A stretch of 64,000 nt of DNA, taken from NCBI GenBank assembly GCA_009775375.1, contig VSPO01000004.1, forward strand, positions 1 to 64,000. Reading direction: 5' to 3'. Numbering within the stretch: position 1 is the first letter of the stretch; every line of letters starts with the position of its first letter. Source of the DNA: Muribaculaceae bacterium (GTDB lineage Bacteria; Bacteroidota; Bacteroidia; Bacteroidales; Muribaculaceae). The notes under the pieces were generated by a model, which ran no database searches, had not been told where the DNA came from, and worked only from the letters and a program-made list of their open reading frames with translations. Positions 1 through 8,245 of the stretch are shown piece after piece. A program made the translations under genes and the position numbers.

Positions 1-209
1 CTCCTTCAACACTTTGGCTGAGGGTTTGTTATGCCCTATAACATTTTTTTAATTCTAATTTTAAACAGTTTCTTAGAGCACTTTCTAAAATTTCGGGCTG
101 CGACCCCTACGGCCCCGAAATTTTAAGGAACGCTTACGGTGACGAATGAAGCAGACGACTTTCATTTCAATAGCTATTGCATGTTTAGGCCTTCAGAGTG
201 TACCTTATG
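1..209. other. Intergenic region at window edge, no gene
   Basis: No credible coding region is visible. A weak hairpin (tgttat at 27-32, ataaca at 38-43) is followed by seven T residues at 44-50 and could terminate a + strand gene lying left of the window. A palindromic repeat related to one at 50.76 kb occupies about 73-135 and is listed separately. Confidence 0.5.
73..135. repeat. Dispersed palindromic intergenic repeat, copy A
   Basis: The 63-base segment aligns with the reverse complement of 50759-50816. Both share a GAGC(A/G)CTTT-type left end, a central CCCCTACG, and a right end reading CCGAAATT, then T or C, then TAAGGAACGC. The ends of each copy are imperfect inverted repeats. It carries no gene, and a REP- or MITE-like nature is inference. 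Confidence 0.6.
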
Positions 210-244
210 TTGAGACCGTCCGGCAAAGTGCCGGACGGTCTCAA
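210..244 (-). terminator. Terminator of the cydAB operon
   Basis: A perfect 15-bp inverted repeat (210-224 and 230-244) encloses a 5-base loop, AAAGT. It lies just beyond the cydB stop codon, so it probably ends the leftward cydAB transcript. No long T run follows on the - strand. Confidence 0.75.
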
Positions 245-297
245 TGCAAGGGCTTGTTATTGTGAAGGTTTAAGCCTGTTTGATAATATGTCGGATG

Positions 298-1452
298 TCA
301 ATATTTGTGGGATGTGGATTCCAATTCTCGAGGCGAGAGTTTTTTGCGGTCCATCGAATGCCAGACATACCAGATATATCCAAGCACGAAAGGAATCACC
401 AATGAGACATAACTCATGGCTTTCAATGTAAACTCAGATGATGAGGCGTTTCTGATTGTCAGTGACGATTCCGGGTCGATAAGAGAGGGATAGAATGCCG
501 TGTCATTGAATCCTGCAACGAAGAAGAGTGACACCACTGCCAGGAATGTGCCTATTCCTGTGAACCAGATGCCTTTGGTCCATTTCTCCTTGGAAAGAGT
601 TGAACGCAGCAATCCATATAATACGGCCACTACCCCGACAAGTAGAATAATAAGATCCCACCACATATGGATGAAATTGTGGAAATACTTGAAAGGAGTC
701 TCTGTCACGGAAATATTGCCGATATGGTCGGAAACAACTGTATAGCCATCTGCAGTCAGGAGCATGGCAAGAAACCAAAGGAAGAAGACCACAAAAATTC
801 CACCATTGACGAGAGCCTTGTTTTTCAGGGTATGGAAAAAATTGGTGTCATCAATGATATTATTCATCATATATAGCGATGCCTGCATTCTTGCAAGGAA
901 AAAGACGGCGACTCCCAGGATCAGATTTTTCCAATTGAATATAGCCTCAAATCCGTGCGTCAGGGTCCATCGCGAAATGACGGGTGAACCGGTGTCGAGC
1001 AGATTACCCCTCTGAACTGTGAATTCCGCTCCGAAAAAGAACATAGACACAGCGACTCCAAGAAGAATGCACCCCACAAATCCGTTTATAAACAGGAAAA
1101 CGTCGTAGGTGCGTGTCCCGTAGACATTGCCGGCCTTGCTTCTGTATTCATAGCTGACGGCCTGAAGGATGAAGCTGAAAAGGATTAGCATCCACAGCCA
1201 GTAGGCTCCTCCGAAGCTCGTGGAATAAAACAGAGGGAATGAGGCGAAAAATGCACCTCCGAACACCACGAGCGTGGTGAACGTCAATTCCCATTTCCTG
1301 CCCATACTGTTGACTATTAGATTGCGACGAGCTTTCGACTGCGTTCCGAGCAGCATGGATTGCCCTCCCTGCACAAAAAGCAGGAACACCAGGATGCCTC
1401 CCAATACGGAGATCAGCACCCACCAATAATTTTGAAGATATTCGAGAGTCAT
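298..1452 (-). CDS. cydB: Cytochrome bd ubiquinol oxidase subunit II
   Basis: CydB is the partner subunit of cytochrome bd oxidase, which oxidises quinol and reduces O2 to water in the inner membrane. The 384-residue product has the usual length and about eight or nine hydrophobic segments, beginning with a helix around residues 10-28 preceded by the typical YLQNYWWVLI start. The ATG sits four bases after the cydA stop codon, so the two are co-transcribed. In strict anaerobes of this order the enzyme is known to support nanaerobic respiration and oxygen removal. Nothing is unusual in length or order. Confidence 0.96.
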   Translation of the reverse strand: MTLEYLQNYWWVLISVLGGILVFLLFVQGGQSMLLGTQSKARRNLIVNSMGRKWELTFTTLVVFGGAFFASFPLFYSTSFGGAYWLWMLILFSFILQAVSYEYRSKAGNVYGTRTYDVFLFINGFVGCILLGVAVSMFFFGAEFTVQRGNLLDTGSPVISRWTLTHGFEAIFNWKNLILGVAVFFLARMQASLYMMNNIIDDTNFFHTLKNKALVNGGIFVVFFLWFLAMLLTADGYTVVSDHIGNISVTETPFKYFHNFIHMWWDLIILLVGVVAVLYGLLRSTLSKEKWTKGIWFTGIGTFLAVVSLFFVAGFNDTAFYPSLIDPESSLTIRNASSSEFTLKAMSYVSLVIPFVLGYIWYVWHSMDRKKLSPRELESTSHKY

Positions 1453-1455
1453 GGC

Positions 1456-3024
1456 TTAATGTGCGTTATCGGTTTCGAGATTTGTGAATGATTTTTTGCT
1501 TATCTGGCGAAGCATGATGCTGACCTCTGCCACGAGCAAAACCGTGAATACAAAGGCGAATAGCCAGAACGTAGTGATTACGGTGGTGGAGGATATTTCC
1601 GATATGGCTGCCTTCGTTGGCAGTAGATCCTGCACCGTCCATGGTTGGCGTCCCACTTCAGCAACCATCCATCCGGCTTCCGAGCATATCCACATAAACG
1701 GGACTGAAATCATGGCTATGATTTGCATCCAGCGATGCTTGACAGGCCAATCGCGTTTGTAGACGCATATAAGAGTCACTATGAAGAACAGCAGGAAATA
1801 GCTTCCGAGTATCACCATGACCCGGAAAGAATAGAACGTCACAGCCACCGGAGGGATTGCTTCATCTACAGAGTCGAAATATCCATATCCGAAATAAGGA
1901 TAATACTGCTTAAGCTCATTCTCGGCAGCTTCCATTCCGGCTTGGTCGCGGGCAGTGCGTGCGATGTCGTATTTGCGCAGTGCCTCATGGGATAGTTTCC
2001 CGAGACGGATTCTTTCGGCATAGCTGACGGTGTTGATGGTGTCGCCGTTTTCATTAATGCTGAAGCCTTCGATGATATCAGTGATGCCCGGCACGAAAGC
2101 ATGGGGATCGTGCTTGGCGAGCAATGAGAGTCCGTTGGGGATTGAAATGTCGAACAGATACTCCTTCTCGTCGTTATTCCATTTCTTGTCGGGATTGACA
2201 ATGCCCATGGCGCATATGGCTTGGCCGTTTTGTCCTTTGTAAAGTCCTTCCATCGCGGCGAGTTTCATGGGCTGATGCTTGGTCACCTCAATGGCAGAGC
2301 CATCGCCGGTATACATTGTCAGCAAGAGTCCGATAAGTCCGACCCATGCCCCGACTTTTGTTGAGCGGGTGGCGAACCCGATGTTTCTCTTCTTATAAAA
2401 GAACCAAGCGCTTACGCCAACCACGAAAACGCCTGCGAGAGCCCAGCCTGAGAATACGGCATGGAAAAATTTGTTGACTGCGATTCCGGAGAAAAGGTCA
2501 GTGAAATTGTCCATCACGTTGCGCATTTGGGCAGGGTCGAATTCCATGCCGACAGGATATTGCATCCATGCGTTGGCCACGAGTATCCAAAGTGCGGAAA
2601 TCGAGGCTCCGATTGCTGTCAGCCATGTGGAGGCAAGGTGGAATCCCGGGCTGACTTTATTCCATCCGAAAAACATTACGGCTACGAAAGTGGCTTCCAT
2701 GAAAAACGCCACAAGGCCTTCAATCGCAAGCGGAGCGCCGAAAATGTCGCCGACGAACCAGGAATAATTGCTCCAGTTCGTGCCGAACTCGAATTCAAGG
2801 ATAATGCCTGTCGCCACTCCGATGGCGAAGTTGATGCCGAAAAGCGTCATCCAAAATTTAGTGGCTGCCAGCCATTTCTCAGATTTGTTTTTTAGATAGA
2901 GGCTTTCCATTATAGCCACTATCACCGACAGACCCAGAGTCAAGGGCACGAACAGCCAATGGTAAATAGCTGTCAGAGCGAATTGCCATCTCGACCAGTC
3001 GACTACGGTCATTAGATCATCCAT
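1456..3024 (-). CDS. cydA: Cytochrome bd ubiquinol oxidase subunit I
   Basis: CydA carries the haems and the quinol site of cytochrome bd oxidase. Visible marks are His22 in AIYHWLFVPLTLGL (haem ligand region), a second His in KFFHAVFSGWALAG, and the conserved GRQPW motif near residue 440. At 522 residues it is close to the family norm for Bacteroidota, with a Q-loop-like soluble segment at about residues 250-370. It lies between a DUF4492 gene and cydB in one leftward operon, an arrangement common in this phylum. Confidence 0.97.
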   Translation of the reverse strand: MDDLMTVVDWSRWQFALTAIYHWLFVPLTLGLSVIVAIMESLYLKNKSEKWLAATKFWMTLFGINFAIGVATGIILEFEFGTNWSNYSWFVGDIFGAPLAIEGLVAFFMEATFVAVMFFGWNKVSPGFHLASTWLTAIGASISALWILVANAWMQYPVGMEFDPAQMRNVMDNFTDLFSGIAVNKFFHAVFSGWALAGVFVVGVSAWFFYKKRNIGFATRSTKVGAWVGLIGLLLTMYTGDGSAIEVTKHQPMKLAAMEGLYKGQNGQAICAMGIVNPDKKWNNDEKEYLFDISIPNGLSLLAKHDPHAFVPGITDIIEGFSINENGDTINTVSYAERIRLGKLSHEALRKYDIARTARDQAGMEAAENELKQYYPYFGYGYFDSVDEAIPPVAVTFYSFRVMVILGSYFLLFFIVTLICVYKRDWPVKHRWMQIIAMISVPFMWICSEAGWMVAEVGRQPWTVQDLLPTKAAISEISSTTVITTFWLFAFVFTVLLVAEVSIMLRQISKKSFTNLETDNAH

Positions 3025-3096
3025 AGGTTATTGGGTTTTGTTTTAGTTATTAGGCGTGTTTACGGTGGAAACGGAGAGATGGCGGAGAGGAGGCGG

Positions 3097-3309
3097 CTAT
3101 TTTCTTAGCAATTCATTGCGCACGTGGTTGGCTCGATCTTCATCATTGTCGAAATCGCGTTGTAGCAGATTTGGGAAAAACAAGAGTTTTATCACCACGA
3201 AAAAGATGAATATCTTTATCAGGATGATTGCCCACAAGGTCTTTCCGACAGTCATGGATCTGAAGCCGTCGTAATACAGGAGCCACACTTTTCGTGCGGT
3301 GGATGTCAT
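3097..3309 (-). CDS. DUF4492 small membrane protein of the cytochrome bd operon
   Basis: This short protein has one strong hydrophobic helix (TLWAIILIKIFIFFVVIKL) preceded by WLLYYDGFRSMTVGK, the layout of DUF4492 proteins that sit upstream of cydA in Bacteroidota. A role in oxidase assembly or stability is suggested only by position. The reading frame is open back to a TTG at 3348, but that codon falls inside the -7 promoter element at 3346-3353. The ATG at 3307-3309 (70 residues) is therefore preferred. The next ATG upstream, at 3330, remains possible. Confidence 0.8.
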   Translation of the reverse strand: MTSTARKVWLLYYDGFRSMTVGKTLWAIILIKIFIFFVVIKLLFFPNLLQRDFDNDEDRANHVRNELLRK

Positions 3310-3345
3310 TGAAGAGGGAATCCCTCGCATTGGAGTAATCATGCG

Positions 3346-3353
3346 CAAATATA
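3346..3353 (-). promoter_or_regulatory. -7 element for the DUF4492-cydAB operon
   Basis: On the - strand this reads TATATTTG, matching the Bacteroidota -7 consensus TAnnTTTG. Transcription would start near 3339 and lead into the DUF4492 gene. No clear -33 TTTG is seen at the ideal spacing. Confidence 0.5.
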
Positions 3354-3479
3354 TATAAATTCATTGAATGAAACACTATCAATCGGCAAAAGAATGAAAA
3401 AATTGCCTCCTTGATTTTATGCCTCTTTATTTTGTAATAACAACAGCATCGAAAAAAGTTCTGACTATATTTTAAGCTT

Positions 3480-3513
3480 TTTGCACGTTATATTGGAAAA
3501 ATGACTATCTTTG
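3480..3513 (+). promoter_or_regulatory. Promoter for the DUF4494-yggS genes
   Basis: A TTTG at 3480-3483 lies 22 bases before TATCTTTG at 3506-3513, close to the Bacteroidota -33/-7 pattern. The predicted start near 3520 leaves a leader of about 125 bases. That leader holds a possible stem (GGTCGC paired with a GCGCAGACC stretch, about 3554-3584) of unknown role. Confidence 0.55.
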
Positions 3514-3645
3514 CAGTATATTTTCGGCAATATTACTTGTTCCTTTGGGTGAGGTCGCTGACTATGCTTGATGGCGCAGACCGAGGCTTTATATTGAGAA
3601 TCATGTCGAAAATATAAATTATCAACAAAATAAGTCAGAATTAAA

Positions 3646-4113
3646 ATGGCATTGTGGTTTGAATGTAAGGTCCGTTACGATAAAATGACCGAAAACGGGT
3701 CTGTCAAAAAGGTCAACGAACCGTATCTCGTGGATGCCCTGACCTTCACAGAGGCAGAGGCCCGCATAATTGAGGAAATCTCCCCTTTCATAAGTGGTGA
3801 GTTTTCCATATCGGCTGTGAAAAAAACAAAGATATCGGAGATTTTCTTTGATGATTCTGCCGATAGGTATTATATGGTCAAGGTTAATTTCATTACCCTT
3901 GACGAAAAGAGCGGAGTGGAAAAAAAGTCAGCTTCGTTCATTTTGACTCAGGCTTCCGACCTTGAAGGCGCTTTGGAGAGGTTCAAAGAGGGAATGAAGG
4001 GCACGATGGCTGATTATGACATTGCATCCATTACGGAGACCGCGCTTATGGATGTTTATCCGCTTGATTTGTCCGGAGAGAAGAAACCGGAAAATGTGGA
4101 AAATGCCGGTTGA
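3646..4113 (+). CDS. DUF4494 domain-containing protein
   Basis: The 155-residue soluble protein starts MALWFECKVRYDKM and carries the pattern of DUF4494, a family found almost only in Bacteroidota and of unknown function. Typical features are the WFECKVRY start, an EPYLVDALTFTEAEARI segment near residues 25-42 and a mixed alpha/beta C-terminal half. It has no signal peptide or membrane helix. Its stop is three bases before the next start, so it is translationally linked to the YggS-type gene. That pairing is recurrent in the order, but what it means is not known. Confidence 0.85.
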   Translation: MALWFECKVRYDKMTENGSVKKVNEPYLVDALTFTEAEARIIEEISPFISGEFSISAVKKTKISEIFFDDSADRYYMVKVNFITLDEKSGVEKKSASFILTQASDLEGALERFKEGMKGTMADYDIASITETALMDVYPLDLSGEKKPENVENAG

Positions 4114-4116
4114 GCC

Positions 4117-4782
4117 ATGAGCGTCAGGGATAATCTTTTGCGAATCAAGAGCGAAGTTCCGCAAGGCGTGGAGCTCGTTGCCGTGTCGAAGTTTCACCCG
4201 GCCGAGGTCATAAGGGAAGCTTACGATGCCGGACAGCGTATGTTTGGCGAAAGCCGGGTTCAGGAGCTCGTGGCGAAAGCCACGATTCTGCCTCATGATA
4301 TACGTTGGCACTTCATAGGACATCTTCAGACCAATAAAGTTCGCCAATTGATTGGAAAGACAGCCCTTATCGAGAGCGTGGATTCCATCAGGCTGCTCAA
4401 CCTGATTGATTCTGAATCCCAAAAGGCCGGAGTGGTCACGAAAGTCTTGATGCAAGTGCACGTGGCCCGGGAAGAAACCAAGTTTGGATTCTATCCTGAA
4501 GAGCTGCTCGATTTTTTTGAGAGAAGGGAGTTTGAAAACCTGAAAGCCACACACATATGCGGAGTAATGGGAATGGCTTCAAACACCGACGATCTTGATC
4601 GAGTGAGGGAAGATTTCAGAAGCATAGCCACTATTTTCCATTCAATCGCAGGCAATGGCGATCTTGGCCTGCGAGGGTTCGATATCCTGTCTATGGGAAT
4701 GAGCGGCGATTGGGAAATCGCTGTTGAAGAGGGGGCTGACCTTATCAGAATCGGCACTGCCATTTTCGGGGAGCGACAATGA
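4117..4782 (+). CDS. YggS/PLPBP family pyridoxal-phosphate homeostasis protein
   Basis: This is a single-domain TIM-barrel protein of the YggS/PROSC family, which binds pyridoxal 5'-phosphate and affects vitamin B6 and amino-acid balance without a known catalytic reaction. Diagnostic motifs are VAVSKFHP with PLP-binding Lys25, FGESRVQEL, WHFIGHLQTNKV, and the phosphate-binding C-terminus with MGMSGDWE and RIGTAIFG. The length of 221 residues is normal. It follows the DUF4494 gene by three bases in the same operon. Confidence 0.93.
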   Translation: MSVRDNLLRIKSEVPQGVELVAVSKFHPAEVIREAYDAGQRMFGESRVQELVAKATILPHDIRWHFIGHLQTNKVRQLIGKTALIESVDSIRLLNLIDSESQKAGVVTKVLMQVHVAREETKFGFYPEELLDFFERREFENLKATHICGVMGMASNTDDLDRVREDFRSIATIFHSIAGNGDLGLRGFDILSMGMSGDWEIAVEEGADLIRIGTAIFGERQ

Positions 4783-5024
4783 AGTTGTATAAACTTTTTC
4801 TTTTTCAAGATTTCGTCAGATTTTCGGGCTGGTTTTGAATTGCGAAGAGGGAATTTAGCGGGCTAAATGACCGATGAGCGATTAAAAAGCAGCCGAAAAG
4901 ATGATGAAAGATTGGAAAAGAGCACTTAAAAAGGGAAAAGCATTAATCAACTTCAATTGCGTCAAAAGTTCAATCAACTTCATTATTAAGACATATCAAA
5001 CATTAAAACATATAACTAACCATT

Positions 5025-6437
5025 ATGAGTACTCAATCTAACGCCATGACTAAATCAAATGGTAATGTCGTGGCCATCATCGCGATGTTCTTCTTGTTTG
5101 CGATGATTTCGTTCGTGACAAACCTTGCGGCCCCTATCGGCACTATCTGGGGCTATAAATTCGAGGGAAATTCAATGCTCGGAATGATGGGCAACATGAT
5201 GAACTTCCTTGCCTATCTTTTCATGGGTATCCCTGCCGGCAACCTGCTCGTGAAAATAGGATATAAAAAGACAGCTCTTTGGGCAATGGCTGTCGGAGTG
5301 ATCGGTCTCTTCGTTCAGTGGCTTTCGAGCATCATTGGCTCCGATGTCACTCTTTTCGAGATGACCTCCAACGTCGTGACCACTGAGGGCGACGCAGCAG
5401 TGAAGACTTTTACAGTTCCTCTCAATTTCTTCATCTATCTCCTTGGCGCATTTATCTGCGGTTTCTGCGTCTGCATGCTCAACACCGTTGTAAACCCCAT
5501 GCTCAACCTTCTCGGCGGCGGTGGCAACAAAGGCAACCAGCTGATCCAGACCGGCGGATCGCTCAACTCTCTGTCGGGCACTCTGACTCCGTTCTTTGTA
5601 GGCGCATTGATTGGTGCGCTGAGCCCTTCGACATCAATGGGCGACGTTGCCCCCTTGCTTTGGATAGCAATGGGTGTGTTTGCCGCAGCCTTCGTTATCA
5701 TCAGCTTCGTTGCGATTCCGGAGCCTAACCTCGTTAAGGGTGGCAAGAAGGTGAAATATTCCCATAGCCCATGGAACTTCCGTCATCTTGTCTTCGGCGT
5801 TGTCGGAATTTTCCTTTATGTGGGTATCGAGATCGGTATTCCCGGTACTCTCAACTTCTATCTTTCCGACCAAGGACAAGGCGGAGCCGGCGTTGCCGGA
5901 GAGGCTTCAAAGATTGCCGGTGCGATTGTGGCTATCTATTGGCTTCTTATGCTTATCGGCCGTTTTTGCTCATCAATCATCAGCGGCAAAGTTTCTACAC
6001 GTGCTCAGCTGATTACGGTTTCAGCGGTTGGTATCGTTTTGGTGATTCTTGCAATAGTCACTCCGAAGACTGTCACTTTCAACGTCCCTGAAGTGATTTA
6101 TTCCGGTGGCGCGGTAGCTCCTGTCAGCGCATTGTTCCTTGTGCTTTGCGGACTTTGCACCTCTGTCATGTGGGGAGGAATCTTCAACCTCGCTGTTGAA
6201 GGACTCGGCAAATATACAGCCCAGGCGTCCGGCATTTTCATGATGATGGTGGTCGGCGGCGGTGTTATGCCGCTCATCCAGAACTGGATCGCCGGCACGG
6301 CAGGCTACATGGCATCCTATTGGCTTGTCGTGGCTATGCTTGGCTATCTCCTCTTCTACGGCCTTATCGGTTGCAGAAACGTCAACAAGGATATTCCTGT
6401 TAATATTGAAGAGGAGGAAAAAGAGGAGCTCGTTTAA
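5025..6437 (+). CDS. MFS sugar transporter, FucP-like
   Basis: The 470-residue product has about 12 hydrophobic segments and resembles the FucP (fucose:H+ symporter) branch of the major facilitator superfamily, including GIPAGNLLVKIGYKK in the loop between helices 2 and 3. Long loops with acidic residues and an EEEEKEELV tail are visible. The substrate cannot be read from sequence; a monosaccharide with H+ symport is the family expectation. It stands alone: a 242-base A-rich gap with no recognisable control site precedes it and a strong terminator follows. Confidence 0.8.
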   Translation: MSTQSNAMTKSNGNVVAIIAMFFLFAMISFVTNLAAPIGTIWGYKFEGNSMLGMMGNMMNFLAYLFMGIPAGNLLVKIGYKKTALWAMAVGVIGLFVQWLSSIIGSDVTLFEMTSNVVTTEGDAAVKTFTVPLNFFIYLLGAFICGFCVCMLNTVVNPMLNLLGGGGNKGNQLIQTGGSLNSLSGTLTPFFVGALIGALSPSTSMGDVAPLLWIAMGVFAAAFVIISFVAIPEPNLVKGGKKVKYSHSPWNFRHLVFGVVGIFLYVGIEIGIPGTLNFYLSDQGQGGAGVAGEASKIAGAIVAIYWLLMLIGRFCSSIISGKVSTRAQLITVSAVGIVLVILAIVTPKTVTFNVPEVIYSGGAVAPVSALFLVLCGLCTSVMWGGIFNLAVEGLGKYTAQASGIFMMMVVGGGVMPLIQNWIAGTAGYMASYWLVVAMLGYLLFYGLIGCRNVNKDIPVNIEEEEKEELV

Positions 6438-6471
6438 TTCGAATCAGTTCAAATTTCTTCATATTTTTGTT

Positions 6472-6514
6472 GATAAGCCGTCGGAGTCGATTCCGGCGGC
6501 TTATCTGATTTTTT
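6472..6514 (+). terminator. Intrinsic terminator of the MFS gene
   Basis: A 14-bp stem (6472-6485 with 6492-6505, one G-U pair) is followed by TGATTTTTT. It ends the MFS transcript 35 bases after the stop codon. Confidence 0.85.
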
Positions 6515-6615
6515 AAGGAACACGTTCTTAGTAAGACCTCTTCTACTCAAGCATAATAAGTGATTTTGATAATAAATAAGAGAAAAAAGGTAAGGAAATT
6601 TCGGGGAAAATATCT

Positions 6616-6623
6616 TAACTTTG
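6616..6623 (+). promoter_or_regulatory. -7 element for the Fe-S/Tat operon
   Basis: TAACTTTG matches TAnnTTTG and is followed by GC, as in many Bacteroidota promoters. Transcription would begin near 6630 and give a leader of about 115 bases. No TTTG is present at the ideal -33 spacing. Confidence 0.5.
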
Positions 6624-6746
6624 CAAAATAGGAACCGAAAGAGGTTTTGCACGGTCTTCCGAAACAGAACGATGTGAGATTATGACCGCTAAAACAAATC
6701 CGGAGGTCCTGAACACGTCAACAACCTACAAACCATAATACTGAAA

Positions 6747-8234
6747 ATGCTTAAACAACTAAGAATCGCATTGGCACTGACAAGCATAGTGTTTGTCACC
6801 CTACTGTTTGTGGATTTCACAGGCCTTGCCCATCATTGGCTGGGATGGATGGCTAAAATCCAATTTCTTCCGGCTCTGCTTGCATTAAATTTTGTGGTGG
6901 TCGTGGCTTTGGTGGCCGTGACCCTGCTTCTTGGGCGTGTCTATTGCTCAGTGATTTGCCCATTGGGAATTATGCAAGATATATTTGCGTGGTTTGGCAA
7001 GAAGTCTAAAAAGTATCGTTATTCCTACTCTCCCAGGAAAAATGTGCTTCGCATCGTGTTCTTCTGCATAATGGTTGTGGCCATATTTATGGGATCGAGC
7101 GTAGTCGTATCGTTGTTTGCCCCTTACAGTGCATATGGGAGAATAGCTTCAAGTCTTATGGCTCCGGTCTGGGATTGGGTCAACAATCTCTTTGCCGATA
7201 TTGCCGCTCATTACGACAGTTATGCTTTCTATCATACGGAAACGGTGGTCTATAGCTGGGTGGTTTTTGGAGTTGCAGTTGCGACGCTTGTCATTCTCGG
7301 ATTTCTTTCGTGGCGTAATGGACGCACCTATTGCAATACGGTCTGCCCGGTCGGCACGTTGCTTGGGTTCCTATCCAAATATTCATTGTTTGCTCCGGTC
7401 ATCGACAAGACGAAATGTAATGCTTGCGGACTATGTTCGAGAAACTGCAAGGCGGCATGCATCGACGGCAAGAACCACAAAATAGATTACTCGCGTTGCG
7501 TTGCGTGCATGGATTGCATATCGACCTGTCGCCACGGCGCAATAAGCTATTCCATAAAATGGGGGAAAGAGCATATGAAAGAAGATCGGAACGCAGAAGG
7601 TATCAATACGGCAAGACGCACTTTTATAGTGACGGCTATGGCCACTACTGCGGCTGCAGCTCTTAAAGCACAGGAAAAGAAGGTAGACGGAGGATTGGCA
7701 GTAATCGAAGACAAGCAGATTCCAAACAGGAAGACACGGATCGTTCCTCCGGGAGCTGTCAGCTTGAAAAACGTAGCGGAGCATTGCACGTCGTGTCAGC
7801 TTTGCATTCAGGCGTGTCCTAACGGAGTGTTGCGTCCATCCACCGAACTGACGACTCTTATGCAGCCGGTTGCATCTTATGAGAACGGGTATTGCCGTCC
7901 TGAATGCACCCGTTGTTCAGATGTCTGCCCGACCGGGGCAATACGCCCGATTGATGTGGCGGAAAAGTCGTCGGTGCAGGTTGGACATGCTGTCTGGATA
8001 AAAGATAATTGTTTGCCACTGACGGAAGGCGTCAGATGCGGGAATTGCGCACGGCATTGCCCCACAGGAGCCATCCAGATGGTCAGCTCAGTGGCTGACG
8101 ATGAGAATTCTCCCTATATCCCTGTCGTGAATATAGAGAAATGCATAGGCTGCGGAGCCTGCGAGAATCTATGTCCTTCGCGTCCTTTCAGTGCAATCTA
8201 TGTCGAGGGGCATGAAATCCACAAAACAATCTAA
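6747..8234 (+). CDS. NapH-NapG-like fused polyferredoxin with an internal twin-arginine motif
   Basis: Residues 1-285 look like NapH: four membrane helices, two CX3CP motifs (CSVICP, CNTVCP) and two CX2CX2CX3C ferredoxin motifs. Residues 286-495 look like NapG: a twin-arginine stretch ARRTFIVTAMATTAAAAL at about 289-306, followed by four Cys clusters beginning CTSCQLC, CRPEC, CGNCARHC and CIGCGAC. In nitrate reductase systems NapGH passes electrons from quinol to the periplasm, but no NapA gene is present here. The likely partner is the Tat-signal aldo/keto reductase that follows after 11 bases. The fusion and the partner are inferred; the motifs are directly visible. Plain annotation would call it a 4Fe-4S binding protein. 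Confidence 0.85.
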   Translation: MLKQLRIALALTSIVFVTLLFVDFTGLAHHWLGWMAKIQFLPALLALNFVVVVALVAVTLLLGRVYCSVICPLGIMQDIFAWFGKKSKKYRYSYSPRKNVLRIVFFCIMVVAIFMGSSVVVSLFAPYSAYGRIASSLMAPVWDWVNNLFADIAAHYDSYAFYHTETVVYSWVVFGVAVATLVILGFLSWRNGRTYCNTVCPVGTLLGFLSKYSLFAPVIDKTKCNACGLCSRNCKAACIDGKNHKIDYSRCVACMDCISTCRHGAISYSIKWGKEHMKEDRNAEGINTARRTFIVTAMATTAAAALKAQEKKVDGGLAVIEDKQIPNRKTRIVPPGAVSLKNVAEHCTSCQLCIQACPNGVLRPSTELTTLMQPVASYENGYCRPECTRCSDVCPTGAIRPIDVAEKSSVQVGHAVWIKDNCLPLTEGVRCGNCARHCPTGAIQMVSSVADDENSPYIPVVNIEKCIGCGACENLCPSRPFSAIYVEGHEIHKTI

Positions 8235-8245
8235 TACGACTCAAA

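Noticed and set aside
198..431. 77-residue frame over the cydAB terminator
   Set aside because: It crosses a perfect hairpin and the end of cydB in another frame.
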